The notes below the pieces were generated by a model, which saw nothing but the letters and a program-made list of their open reading frames with translations, did no database searches and was not told the DNA's origin. A stretch of DNA of 64,000 bases from Sporichthyaceae bacterium (GTDB lineage Bacteria; Actinomycetota; Actinomycetes; Sporichthyales; Sporichthyaceae): assembly GCA_036493475.1 (NCBI GenBank), contig DASXPS010000124.1, positions 1 to 64,000 of the forward strand, written 5' to 3'. Of the stretch, positions 45,565 through 54,565 are shown in pieces. Every line of letters starts with the position of its first letter. Positions within the stretch are counted from its first letter, which is position 1. Made by a program: the position numbers and the translations under genes.

Positions 45565-47501
45565 AGGTTCGGGTGCGGTAGCGGGTCGAGTTGCGGCGGT
45601 GGGTGGAAGCCGGCCCATTGCTGGGGCTCCTTGGCGAGCCAGCGCTGGTCGCCCTGCTCGGGCATCCAGGTGTGGTCCTGGCCGCGGTAGTACAGAAAGC
45701 CGAGGTCGTGCATCGAGTACATGAGCGCGCCATTGGCCTGGATCATCTTGATCATGTGGGCGTCGACCCCGCGGGCGGTCGCCTTCCAGCCGCCGAAGGC
45801 CAGCGTGTCGTCCCGACTCATCAGGATCGTGCCGCCGTGCACGAACTTCACCCGTCGCTGGGGCGGCATGTTCGTCCAACGGATGGTGACGTCGCTGTTG
45901 TGCAGGTAAGCGAAGAAGCCCGAGGTCCCGATCATGGTGGCGCCGGAATAGGCATGTGCCTGCACCTGATCGGTGACGTGATGAGGTCCGTACCAGTCGT
46001 CGTCGTCGATCTTGGTGACCAACCGCCCGGTGCACTGGCGCAGGCCCCGGTCCAGGGCGATGCCGAACAGCACCCCGCCGTCGACCTCGACCACGGTGAG
46101 CGGTCGCTCGAAGCCGGCCAGGGCCTCGGCCACGCCGGGGGTGTCCCGGCTGATGCCGTGCAACACCAGGACGGTCTCCAACTCCGGCCAATCCTGGCGG
46201 GCCACCTGGGCCAGCGCGAACGGCAGGTTCGCTGCGCGGCGGGTGGTGAGCAGCGCGCTGACGCCCGGCGCGGGAGTGATCGGCCGACCGAGACGCGCAC
46301 CCTGCGTGGCCCAGAACGTGGCGGGCGCGAAGCGGGACAGCGCCGCCCGGCGGGTGGTCACCGACCAGTCCTCGCGGGCGATCGCGTCCGACCAGTCGGC
46401 GCCCTCGCAGTTCAGCCGGCTGGTAAGCGTCGGGCCGAGCGCGTCGGCGACCTCTGCGGGTAGGCCCGGCGCCGAGGTGGGCACCCCCGCGCAGGCCAGT
46501 TGGCTGAGCAGCCGGGCCAGTCCCCAACGGTCGGCGGAGGCCGCGTCGGGTACCTGGAGGGCGCGCAGGTCGCGCAGCGCTGCAATGTGATTCTCCGTCA
46601 GCCCAATGCGGACCTCTCCCTGCAGCGGTGCACCGGCGGTGCCGATGGTGAAGCTGCCCGCGCCGTTGTCCACGGTCAGCCGGCCGATGGTGGCAGAAGG
46701 TTCCCGCTCGAACCCGGACGGGGAGACCACCACGGTGTCCACCGGGGGCAGCCGCAGCCCCTCGTCGAGGTAGAGGTGGGGGATGTCGTCGTTCGGTTCC
46801 TCGAGGTCCGGGCCGATGAGCAGGTCGACCAGGGTGCCCTCCACCGGGTGGCGGATCTTGGTCTTGGGTCCCACCAGCAGCGCGGCGCTGTCCCCGGCCG
46901 CCCATATCAGGGCATCGGCCGAGGTCAGCCCCAGGCGCAGTCCGGCGGCGGGCACAATGCCGCCCGCGGCGCCGGGCGCGCGCAGCACCACGCGGCCCAA
47001 CGCTTGTACGGCGATCGGATCGGCCACGCCCAGGGTGAGCACCAGCGGCCCGGGGGCGCCGTCGGCCGGTCGGCGCACGGCGATCTCGGTGATCTCGTTG
47101 CGCAGTAGCGAGGTCGGGACGGCGACGGCCTGCAGCCGATCGGTGTGCAGCACGGCGAAGGTGACCCGGCGTGCCTGCCCGGCGCGCACCAACCAGGGCA
47201 GGATGCGACGCAGTTCGGCCAGCGAACCGGCGACCACCGCGACTTCGGCCCACTGCTTGCGCCCGTCGTCGCCGCGCAGTTGCCCGACCCGGGTACTCGT
47301 CCAGTCCGGCCCGGAGGCCTCGACCAGCGCGCGAGCCTCGGCCTCCACCACCGAGACCAGCACCAGCAGTCGATGCGCCGTGCGGTCACCGGAGGGCCGG
47401 CTCGGAGCGGGTACCGGGTTCGCGGTCGCCGAGGTGGCCAGCCTCCGGGCCTGTCGGCGCAGCCCGGCGACGGTGTCCGACACGCTGCGTTGGTTCGGCA
47501 T
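45561..47501 (-). CDS. GT2 glycosyltransferase with unfamiliar N-terminal half (paralogue A)
   Basis: A 646-residue protein whose C-terminal part (about 395-640) is a GT2 domain: VSALLTTRRAANLPFALAQV, LVLHG, then KIDDDDWYG near residue 498 with the DxD motif, and FGIALDRGLR. The first 390 residues have no recognised family. They alternate Ala/Leu-rich helices with strands (LVLTLGVADP, RLGLTSADALIWAAGD) and end with RIGLTENHIAALRDLRAL, which resembles the same part of the protein at 52.7 kb. The C-terminal tail PPPQLDPLPHP is also shared. It is divergent from galE. Sugar and acceptor unknown. ATG start at 47501. Confidence 0.82.
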   Translation of the reverse strand: MPNQRSVSDTVAGLRRQARRLATSATANPVPAPSRPSGDRTAHRLLVLVSVVEAEARALVEASGPDWTSTRVGQLRGDDGRKQWAEVAVVAGSLAELRRILPWLVRAGQARRVTFAVLHTDRLQAVAVPTSLLRNEITEIAVRRPADGAPGPLVLTLGVADPIAVQALGRVVLRAPGAAGGIVPAAGLRLGLTSADALIWAAGDSAALLVGPKTKIRHPVEGTLVDLLIGPDLEEPNDDIPHLYLDEGLRLPPVDTVVVSPSGFEREPSATIGRLTVDNGAGSFTIGTAGAPLQGEVRIGLTENHIAALRDLRALQVPDAASADRWGLARLLSQLACAGVPTSAPGLPAEVADALGPTLTSRLNCEGADWSDAIAREDWSVTTRRAALSRFAPATFWATQGARLGRPITPAPGVSALLTTRRAANLPFALAQVARQDWPELETVLVLHGISRDTPGVAEALAGFERPLTVVEVDGGVLFGIALDRGLRQCTGRLVTKIDDDDWYGPHHVTDQVQAHAYSGATMIGTSGFFAYLHNSDVTIRWTNMPPQRRVKFVHGGTILMSRDDTLAFGGWKATARGVDAHMIKMIQANGALMYSMHDLGFLYYRGQDHTWMPEQGDQRWLAKEPQQWAGFHPPPQLDPLPHPNL

Positions 47502-47555
47502 GTGACTGCTCCCCCTGCCCGTCCCGGCCTCCGCACGACACCTTAGGGTGCCGTG

Positions 47556-48518
47556 ATGACCTGGCTGGTCACCGGCGGCGCGGGCTACATCGGGGCGCAC
47601 GTGGTACGTGCGTTGCGGGACGCCGGTCAGCCGGTGGCGGTGCTCGACGATCTCTCCACCGGCCGGCGCGACCGGCTGCCCCCGGACGTGCCGTTCCTGC
47701 AGGGCGATATCGCGGACGTGGACGCGGTCGAGCACCTGCTCACCGACCACGACGTGCAGGGTGTGGTGCACCTGGCGGCCAAGAAGTCGGTGCCGGAATC
47801 GGTGGCCCGACCGCTGTACTACTACCGGGAGAACGTCGGCGGCTTCGGCGCACTACTGTCCGCGATGCGGGCCGCCCACGTGCGCCGCCTGGTGTTGTCC
47901 TCCAGCGCCTCGGTGTTCGGCACTCCGGGTACCGATTCGGTGGATGAGGAGTCCCCGACGTTGCCGGAGAATCCGTACGGGCGCTCGAAGCTGATCTGCG
48001 AGTGGATGCTGGCCGACGCCGCGTCGGCGGGTCCGTGGCACTGGATCGCGCTGCGGTATTTCAACGTCGCCGGGGCGGGAGCGCCGGAGCTCGGCGATCG
48101 CGGTGTCACCAACCTGATCCCCGCGGTGTTCGCCGCGCTGAGCGCCGGGGAACGCGCGCAGGTCTTCGGTGGGGACTGGCCGACCCGGGACGGCACCTGC
48201 GTGCGCGATTACATCCACGTGGTGGACCTGGCCCGGGCCCACGTGGCCGCGGTGCAACGGCTGACCGACTCCCAGCCCTACGGCCGGATCTTCCACGTCG
48301 GGCGGGGAGTAGGGGTCACCGTGCAGGAGGTCCTCGACACTGTGGCCGAGGTGACGGGGCATCAGATGGAGCGGGAGGTGGTTGCCCGTCGGCCCGGCGA
48401 CCCGGCCGCCGTGGTCGGTGCGGTGGAGCGCATCGCCGCCGAACTCGGTTGGCGGGCCGAACGGGACCTGCGCGACATGATCGCCAGCGCATGGGAGGCG
48501 TGGCAGCGTGTGGGCTGA
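47556..48518 (+). CDS. galE: UDP-glucose 4-epimerase
   Basis: A 320-residue extended short-chain dehydrogenase that interconverts UDP-glucose and UDP-galactose. The NAD loop is TGGAGYIGAHVV, and the catalytic Tyr-x-x-x-Lys is NPYGRSK with the serine region SSSASVFG. RDYIHVVDLA is typical of GalE. A GTG one codon before the ATG is possible. It overlaps the following GT2 gene (GTG within its end), so they are co-translated. UDP-galactose from this enzyme is likely the donor, directly or as UDP-galactofuranose precursor, for polymers made in this locus. Confidence 0.93.
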   Translation: MTWLVTGGAGYIGAHVVRALRDAGQPVAVLDDLSTGRRDRLPPDVPFLQGDIADVDAVEHLLTDHDVQGVVHLAAKKSVPESVARPLYYYRENVGGFGALLSAMRAAHVRRLVLSSSASVFGTPGTDSVDEESPTLPENPYGRSKLICEWMLADAASAGPWHWIALRYFNVAGAGAPELGDRGVTNLIPAVFAALSAGERAQVFGGDWPTRDGTCVRDYIHVVDLARAHVAAVQRLTDSQPYGRIFHVGRGVGVTVQEVLDTVAEVTGHQMEREVVARRPGDPAAVVGAVERIAAELGWRAERDLRDMIASAWEAWQRVG

Positions 48519-49533
48519 CCGACTGGCGAAACTGCGCCGTCGTCCCACCGCGGCGCCCGCCCGCCCGGTCGGCCCGACCGAGTCGCTGCCGGCCACTGCC
48601 GCGGTGGTGCTGAACTATCGCGCTGCCGAGGACACGCTCCGCGCGGTCGAGGCGGTGCGCGCGGGCAGTGTGGTGCCGCGGCTGATCGTGGTGGACAACG
48701 GCCCGGCCGATGACGCGTACCGGGACCTGCTCGCCCGGCTCGGCCCGGACGTGGACTGCCTGGCGTCGGGGGAGAATTTGGGCTACGCGGCCGGCAACAA
48801 CATCGGCATCCGACGCGCGCTGGACGCGGGTGCGGAGTTCGTCTGGATCCTCAACCCGGACACCGAGGCCGAGCCCAGCGCGCTGCGTCGCCTGCTGCGC
48901 ACCGCGGTGGCGCGACCGGACGCAGGCGTGCTGGGTCCGCGGATCCTGTTCCCCAACCGGCGTATCCAGTTCGATGGTGGCACCGTGGATGCCGCCCGCT
49001 TCGGCGCGCCCAGCCACCTGAACTACGGGCTGCGGGCCAAGGAGACTCCGCCCGCCGCGGAACCGATCGCGGTCGATTACGTCAACGGCGCGTCGATGTT
49101 GATCCGGGCCGACGTGCTGCGCAGCGTGGGCCTGCTGCCCGAGGACTACTTCCTGTACTTCGAGGAGACGGCCTACTGCCGCGAGGTGATCGCGGCCGGT
49201 TGGACCTGCCTGGTCGATCAACGGGCCCGGGTGGTGCACCACAACCGGTCCCGTCCGGGCCTTCCGACGGTCTACTACATCTACTACATGACGCGGAACC
49301 GGTTGCGTTTCGCCCAGCGGTACTTCGATGCCGATCCGGCCGCGGTGCTGGCTGACTGGAACACTGCGTTCCTCGACGCCTGGCGGGGGCGGGTCGCGCG
49401 CGACGCTCCGGATTGGTCGGCCACGTTCGAGGCGATCGTGCACCGGGCTGTGGCTGACGCTGCATCAGGGATTACCGGTCGGGTGCCCGAGGTGGAGCTG
49501 ATCCCGCACCCGGACGACGGTCCCGAGCCTTAG
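48508..49533 (+). CDS. GT2 glycosyltransferase (rhamnosyl/galactofuranosyl-transferase-like)
   Basis: A 341-residue inverting glycosyltransferase with the GT2 elements VVLNYRAAEDT, VVDNGPAD, NLGYAAGNNIGI and ILNPDTE, whose Asp is the metal-binding DxD equivalent. NGASMLIRADVLRSVG then EDYFLYFEET form the acceptor/catalytic base loop common to WbbL/GlfT1-type enzymes. A basic N-terminal stretch could associate with membrane. GTG start 11 bases inside galE. The stop overlaps by four bases the convergent methyltransferase gene. Donor likely UDP-Gal-type or dTDP-Rha, inferred from neighbours only. Confidence 0.9.
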   Translation: MWADRLAKLRRRPTAAPARPVGPTESLPATAAVVLNYRAAEDTLRAVEAVRAGSVVPRLIVVDNGPADDAYRDLLARLGPDVDCLASGENLGYAAGNNIGIRRALDAGAEFVWILNPDTEAEPSALRRLLRTAVARPDAGVLGPRILFPNRRIQFDGGTVDAARFGAPSHLNYGLRAKETPPAAEPIAVDYVNGASMLIRADVLRSVGLLPEDYFLYFEETAYCREVIAAGWTCLVDQRARVVHHNRSRPGLPTVYYIYYMTRNRLRFAQRYFDADPAAVLADWNTAFLDAWRGRVARDAPDWSATFEAIVHRAVADAASGITGRVPEVELIPHPDDGPEP

Positions 49534-50522
49534 GTGGTACGCAACCAGATGCTGCCGCCGGGATTGTTCGCCCACATCGGCATCGCTGCGGCCACCGCGT
49601 CCGAGTGCCGGCACTGAAGGTAGTGATTGAACCAGGTGATGCGTAGCTGCGGCTGCCCGATCAGCAGCGCCCGCAGCAGATACGCCTCGTTCCACGCGTG
49701 CCCCCGATAGACCCAGTCCTCCGGGTACTCGAACGGCCAGAAGATGTCGTGTATGTGCACGTGCACGCCCGCGGGCAGCGCCGGCACCACCTCGAGCAGC
49801 AACCGGTTCACATCGCTGCCGATCCGGCTGACGTGGGTGGAGTCGATGAACAGCAGGTCCCCAGTGCCGAGGTCACCGAACACCGAATCGGCCACCGCGT
49901 GCAAGGGTTTGTCGAGCACAGTGGCCCGCGCGCGATCCTCCGGGCGCAGCAGTGCGTTCAGCCGATCCGGGTAGGGCTCGATGAACGTGAGGTGCAGCGC
50001 TCCGTTGAGGAATCGTTCGTTGACGTCCAGCATCAACGCCGAGGACCAGCCCGATCCGACCTCGACCACGTTCCCCGGACGAAGGTGACGCAGCATCGAG
50101 TACAGGGCGAGCCCGTCGCCGTGGGCGAAGTAGTCGTTGGCGAAGCCGTAGCGCAGTCCGTCGTGCGGTCGAGCCGCGAACGGTTGCTCGGCGTACAACG
50201 CGGCGAACGGTTCAAGCAGCGCGAGTTGGTCCGCGGCGTGTACCTCGATGCCCGGCAGGTCGGCCCGGTTCCGGTCGAAGATCTGCGCTGCCCGGGCGCG
50301 CACGTCGGTCAGGTCCGGGATCGGAGAGTAGAAATGCCCGGGCGGCACGACCTGCAGCACCTCGGCGCCGGGGTGCACGGCCGGTCCGGCCGCAGGCTTG
50401 CGGGCCCGCAGATTCCGGTTGGCCCTTTGCAGCTCACGATTCTCCCGGCGCAACCGGTCCCGCTCCGCGAGCAGCGCCGCGACCGGCGGGATGCGTCGCA
50501 CCCACTCCCGCAACGCCTGCAC
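49530..50522 (-). CDS. Class I SAM-dependent methyltransferase with N-terminal coiled coil
   Basis: A 330-residue methyltransferase of the Methyltransf_24 type often found in glycan clusters. An N-terminal coiled coil (about 15-43, ERDRLRRENRELQRANRN) precedes the catalytic domain (about 120-300): VVEVGSGWSSALM is the SAM-binding loop, and LLFIDSTHVSRIGSDVN includes the acidic/His site. HIHDIFWPFEYPEDW is a strongly conserved segment of the family. GTG start. It would methylate a sugar or polymer end; the substrate is unknown. GH16 genes lie upstream on the same strand 20 bases away. Confidence 0.86.
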   Translation of the reverse strand: MQALREWVRRIPPVAALLAERDRLRRENRELQRANRNLRARKPAAGPAVHPGAEVLQVVPPGHFYSPIPDLTDVRARAAQIFDRNRADLPGIEVHAADQLALLEPFAALYAEQPFAARPHDGLRYGFANDYFAHGDGLALYSMLRHLRPGNVVEVGSGWSSALMLDVNERFLNGALHLTFIEPYPDRLNALLRPEDRARATVLDKPLHAVADSVFGDLGTGDLLFIDSTHVSRIGSDVNRLLLEVVPALPAGVHVHIHDIFWPFEYPEDWVYRGHAWNEAYLLRALLIGQPQLRITWFNHYLQCRHSDAVAAAMPMWANNPGGSIWLRTT

Positions 50523-50542
50523 CGGACGAGCCTATTGGGTGG

Positions 50543-51787
50543 TTACTGCTGCCAGGCCCGCACCCAGTCCACCGACATGGACGCAGGGACCTGCCCGGCC
50601 GTCAGCTTGGGTACCTCCCAGTCGGAGGTGAGCAGGCTGAGCAGCAGGTATTCCGGGCGTTGCGACACGCCGACGGTCAACCGCGAGGTCTCCACACCGT
50701 CCAGTCGGAAGATGTACTGCGTTGGCGTCCACTCCACCGAGTACACGTGGTATCCGTCCGACGGCATGCTGCCGGGGTAGTACTTCTTGAAGTCCTGGGC
50801 GCCGCCGGTCTTCACGCTGGTGATGGCACCGTTGGCCTGCCGCTGTGGCCAGTACACGTAGGCGTGGTAATCGCCGTTGCCCACGCCGGCACCGAAGTCG
50901 TCGCCGAAGTATTCGGTGATGTCCACCTCGACCCCGGTCTGCGCCGGGTTGTCCGGCGCCGGGTTGGCCGGGCCCGTCCCGCCGGGCAACATCCAGAACG
51001 AGGCATGCATGCCCTCGGCGTGCTCGTACTTCAGCCGCGCGGCGAGCACCCCGTAGGTGAACGTGTGGGAGTTCTGCGTGCCGAACTGGGCGTTGAAGTA
51101 CTTGCCGCTCGGGCAGATTTTCCCGCTCACCGCCGGCGTGGTCGACGGGTCGTGCGCCACCCCGATCACCGCATAGCCGTCGTGCACGGTGCCCATGTCC
51201 GCGGTCGCGCTGGCGCAGGTGCGCCCCGCGTACGCCCCGGTGGGCAGCACGGTCCAGTCCGAGCCCAACGACGTGCCGTCGAAATCGTCGCCCCATACCA
51301 GCTTCCACGGTGAGGAGCTCACCGAGCCGGTGGTGATGGGGCCGTTGCCGCTGTCGCTGGTGGCCCGGTAGCTCGGCGCGTTGGTGTCGGAGGACGCGGA
51401 CACCTGGAAGACGAACTCGCCGTCCTTGTCTTGCTCACCGGTGGCCGCCGGGGTCCACTTCTCGCCGTCACTGCTGCGCTCGACGGTGACCTTGGCGCCG
51501 GGCTTTGCCGGCTGGAACGACGCCACCCCGGGCATGAGCTGGTGGCCGCCGGCGTCCTGCCCGATCGGGGGTCGCAGCACCAGTTGCGCGGGGTCATTGA
51601 CCATCGTGGGAGGGCTCGTGGCCGGCGCGGCCGAGGCTGCCGGACTCGCCGCGGTGACTACGGGCGGCGCCGATGCGGCGTGGTTACCGCCGGCCGCGCC
51701 GCACGCGCTGACCCCAACCGCGGCCAGGGCCAGCGCGCCGAAGGTGCCGAGCATGCGGACCCGCAGCCGGGCCGGTCGGGTGGCCAC
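50543..51787 (-). CDS. GH16 family glycoside hydrolase, lipoprotein
   Basis: A 414-residue exported beta-glucanase-type hydrolase. The signal peptide ends in a lipobox with Cys29 (VGVSAC), so the enzyme should be lipid-anchored. A Ser/Ala/Pro linker and an Ig-like region (about 50-150) precede the GH16 domain (about 165-414). The catalytic signature E-x-D-x-x-E is EVDITE (about 288-293). The GTG start overlaps the last base of the preceding gene's TAG, giving coupling; the internal ATG at 51754 would cut the basic n-region. Substrate probably a beta-1,3/1,4-glucan or galactan; unknown. Confidence 0.9.
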   Translation of the reverse strand: MATRPARLRVRMLGTFGALALAAVGVSACGAAGGNHAASAPPVVTAASPAASAAPATSPPTMVNDPAQLVLRPPIGQDAGGHQLMPGVASFQPAKPGAKVTVERSSDGEKWTPAATGEQDKDGEFVFQVSASSDTNAPSYRATSDSGNGPITTGSVSSSPWKLVWGDDFDGTSLGSDWTVLPTGAYAGRTCASATADMGTVHDGYAVIGVAHDPSTTPAVSGKICPSGKYFNAQFGTQNSHTFTYGVLAARLKYEHAEGMHASFWMLPGGTGPANPAPDNPAQTGVEVDITEYFGDDFGAGVGNGDYHAYVYWPQRQANGAITSVKTGGAQDFKKYYPGSMPSDGYHVYSVEWTPTQYIFRLDGVETSRLTVGVSQRPEYLLLSLLTSDWEVPKLTAGQVPASMSVDWVRAWQQ

Positions 51788-52629
51788 TACTTCTGGGACA
51801 CGTGGACCCAGTCCACGCTCATCGCCTCGGGCAGCTTCTTGTTGTTCATCTTGGGCACCTCCCAGTCGGAGGTGAGCAGGCTCAGCAGCACGCTCTCCGG
51901 GCGGTGGGAGATGCCTTCGGTGATCCGCTGGGTCACCTTGCCGTCCACCGAGAAGATGTACGCCGTGGGCGTCCACTCCACCGCGTAGGTGTGGTATCCG
52001 CCGGACGGCTTTTTGCTGCCGATGACCGAGGTCGCTTTCGCCGCCCGGCCGCCGATCTTTTTCGCGGAGCCGTCCGGCTGTGGCGAGTAGACGTAGCTGT
52101 AGATGCCCGCCTTCGGGTTGCCGAAGGCGTCCCCGAAGTACTCCGCCGCGTCGACCTCGACGCCCCGGTAGCCGGGGAGGTCCGCGCTGGAGGTGCCGAC
52201 CACAGGGGCTGCCGCGGAGGGCAGCATCCAGAACGCCGCGTGCATGCCGCGGTCGCCCTGGAACTTGATCCGGGCTTCGAACTTGCCGTAGAGGAAGCTC
52301 TTGGTGGTCTCGATCTGGCTGTTCAAGTAGTGGGTCGGGCAGGTCGAGGTCTTCTTCTTCGACGTGTCCACCGCGGCGCCGATTTTGGCCTCGCCGCCGG
52401 ACACCGTGGACATTTTCTTCGTGGCGACCGCGCAGGTGCGACCGGCGTTGGCCCCGGTGGGCAACACCTTCCACTGCGAGGACAAGGAGGAGCCGTTGAA
52501 CTCATCGGCCCAGGCCGGCTGGTAACTGCTCGAGGCAGCCTGCGCGCCGTCGCTGCCGTGAGCCATCACGGCAACCGCCCCCAGCGCCGTCGCCGCCGCC
52601 GTGGCTGCGCCCACCAATTTGACGTTCAA
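51787..52629 (-). CDS. GH16 family glycoside hydrolase, secreted
   Basis: A 280-residue exported hydrolase, a close paralogue of the next downstream gene but without lipobox or Ig-like region. Signal peptide about 1-31. The catalytic signature is EVDAAE with nucleophile Glu158 and acid/base Glu163. The shared blocks ADEFNGSSLSSQWKVLPTGA, MHAAFWMLP and SVLLSLLTSDWEVPK show recent duplication. Three cysteine pairs are not obvious, but Cys66/Cys97 match positions in the paralogue. ATG start at 52629, divergent from the GT at 52742. Substrate unknown. Confidence 0.92.
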   Translation of the reverse strand: MNVKLVGAATAAATALGAVAVMAHGSDGAQAASSSYQPAWADEFNGSSLSSQWKVLPTGANAGRTCAVATKKMSTVSGGEAKIGAAVDTSKKKTSTCPTHYLNSQIETTKSFLYGKFEARIKFQGDRGMHAAFWMLPSAAAPVVGTSSADLPGYRGVEVDAAEYFGDAFGNPKAGIYSYVYSPQPDGSAKKIGGRAAKATSVIGSKKPSGGYHTYAVEWTPTAYIFSVDGKVTQRITEGISHRPESVLLSLLTSDWEVPKMNNKKLPEAMSVDWVHVSQK

Positions 52630-52741
52630 GTGTCCTCCCCGTGATCACAAAAACCTCCGCCAGGGTACGGGTGCAGACCTGTCGCGTTGCGTTCTTCCGG
52701 CTTCCGCGACCCGCGCGTTACCCGACTACGCTGCGGAGATC

Positions 52742-54559
52742 ATGACCACCAGACGGGGGCCGGCCGGCCGGACGTGGCAGGCCCGGTCGGGGCCGGACAC
52801 CCCATCGCCGGCCAAAGCCGACGAACCGCCCGCGGGGGGACCGCGCCGGCTGGACATCTTGCTACCGGGTGCCCGGGCGGTCCCCGGGTCGAGCGCGCAT
52901 GTGAGTTCTCTCAGCGAACTGACGCCGGCTCAGGCAAAGCAGCGCTGGGACGAGGTCGAGGTGCACGCGCCCTCGCTGGCCGCGCTACGCCAGGCGCTGC
53001 CCTGGTTGGGCCTGGCCGGACGTACCCGACGTCTGGTGGTCCGGGTGGCGGCGACCGACCGCCCGGAGTTGCTGCGGGTGCCCGCCGCGGTGGGCCGTCG
53101 GGTGCCCACCACCGCGGAACTGAGCCGCGCCGAAACCGGCCTGCACATCGGCGTCGAGTTGGCCAAGCACACCGAGGTCGCGATGATCGCCCGTGCGGTG
53201 CTGGACGCCGGATTGCCGGCGTTCTCGCGTACTGCGGGACTGCGCGTCGGGTTGACCGGGCCCGAGGCATTGGTCTGGGCCGTCGGTGATCCGACGGTCG
53301 GGGCGGCTCTCGGCCCGGTGGACCCGGCCCTGCCGGCCGCTCACGACGTGCTGGTCGGCCCGAACACCTTGCATGTGGATCCGCGGGTGCCCCGGGTGAG
53401 CGGCGGACTGCCGCCGGTGGACACCGTGTTGTGTGCACCGCGCGGGTTCTGCGCAGCCGGGCCCGAGGTCGCGCTGCTCGACAGGGACGGCACGCTGCGC
53501 TGGGCCGATGCCGAACGCCGGATCGAGTCGTGGACCGGCCTCACCGAGAACGACATCGCGGCGCTGCGTGCGGTGCGCGCGGTCCGGGTGGCGGACGGTC
53601 TCGATCCGCGGGTGGTCGCGCAGCTGTGCTGTGCGGGCATCCCGGTGTGCGCCAAGGATCCCGGACTGGACGCGGCGCTGGGCTTGGAGCTGACTGCTCG
53701 GCTGCGCACCCTGGACCCGGACGCGCTCGCCGACCCCATCGACCGGGAGTCCTGGTCGATCGATACCCGGCGGCTCGCGCTCGCCCGGTTCGCCCCGGCC
53801 GCCCGCTGGGCCGCCACCGCTGCGGCACTCGGCGTGCCGACCCGCCCGAAGCCCACGGTCAGCGTGCTGGTGGCCACCCGACGCACCGCGCTGCTGCCCT
53901 TCGCCCTGGCCCAGATAGCCCGACAGGACTGGGCAGATCTGCAGGTGGTGCTGGTCCTGCACGGGCCAACCGCGGCCGATCCCGTGGTGGCCGACGCCAC
54001 TGTCGGGTTTCCCCGCCCGCTGCAGATCGTCGAGGTCGGCGCGGACGTGGTGTTCGGTCGGGCCCTGAATATCGGCCTCGATCACTGCGCCGGGGACCTG
54101 GTCACCAAGTTCGACGACGACGACTGGTACGGCCCGGCGCACATCACCGATCTGGTGCAGGCACACGAACACAGCGGCGCACTGCTGGTCGGCTGTGGTG
54201 GCTATTACGTCTACCTGGCCGGCCCGGACGTCACCATCCGCTGGACGCACGTGCCCACCGAAGCCGCCACTACTTGGGTGCACGGCGGCACGATCCTGCT
54301 CGAACGCGCCGCGCTGCGTGCGTTGGGCGGATTCGCCGCGGTGCCGGTGGGCGAGGATGCCGTGCTGTTGACCGCGGTGCGCACCGCGGGCGGTGCCATC
54401 TACGGCATCCACGACCTCGGGTTCTGTTACTTCCGCGGTCGCGACCACACCTGGATCCCAGCCGAGGGTGACACCCGGTGGCTGGACACCGACGCGGTCA
54501 AGCTGCCCGGCTTCGCCCCGCCGCCGCAACTTGACCCGATGCCGCACCCGTGGCGGTAG
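52742..54559 (+). CDS. GT2 glycosyltransferase with unfamiliar N-terminal half (paralogue B)
   Basis: A 605-residue paralogue of the protein at 45561-47501. The C-terminal GT2 part (about 370-600) has VSVLVATRRTALLPFALAQI, VLVLHG, KFDDDDWYG (about residue 457) and WVHGGTILLERAAL. The N-terminal half (about 30-360) again lacks a known family but has TGLTENDIAALRAVRA matching the other copy. The shared tail is PPPQLDPMPHP. The frame is open 47 codons further upstream, but the ATG at 52742 fits the family start better. It ends 6 bases from the convergent methyltransferase. Donor and acceptor unknown. Confidence 0.82.
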   Translation: MTTRRGPAGRTWQARSGPDTPSPAKADEPPAGGPRRLDILLPGARAVPGSSAHVSSLSELTPAQAKQRWDEVEVHAPSLAALRQALPWLGLAGRTRRLVVRVAATDRPELLRVPAAVGRRVPTTAELSRAETGLHIGVELAKHTEVAMIARAVLDAGLPAFSRTAGLRVGLTGPEALVWAVGDPTVGAALGPVDPALPAAHDVLVGPNTLHVDPRVPRVSGGLPPVDTVLCAPRGFCAAGPEVALLDRDGTLRWADAERRIESWTGLTENDIAALRAVRAVRVADGLDPRVVAQLCCAGIPVCAKDPGLDAALGLELTARLRTLDPDALADPIDRESWSIDTRRLALARFAPAARWAATAAALGVPTRPKPTVSVLVATRRTALLPFALAQIARQDWADLQVVLVLHGPTAADPVVADATVGFPRPLQIVEVGADVVFGRALNIGLDHCAGDLVTKFDDDDWYGPAHITDLVQAHEHSGALLVGCGGYYVYLAGPDVTIRWTHVPTEAATTWVHGGTILLERAALRALGGFAAVPVGEDAVLLTAVRTAGGAIYGIHDLGFCYFRGRDHTWIPAEGDTRWLDTDAVKLPGFAPPPQLDPMPHPWR

Positions 54560-54565
54560 CCGAGC

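Noticed and set aside
45561-54559. The two paralogous GT genes as recent transposition or gene conversion
   Set aside because: Their N-terminal halves are clearly diverged and no flanking repeats are seen; an old duplication is enough.
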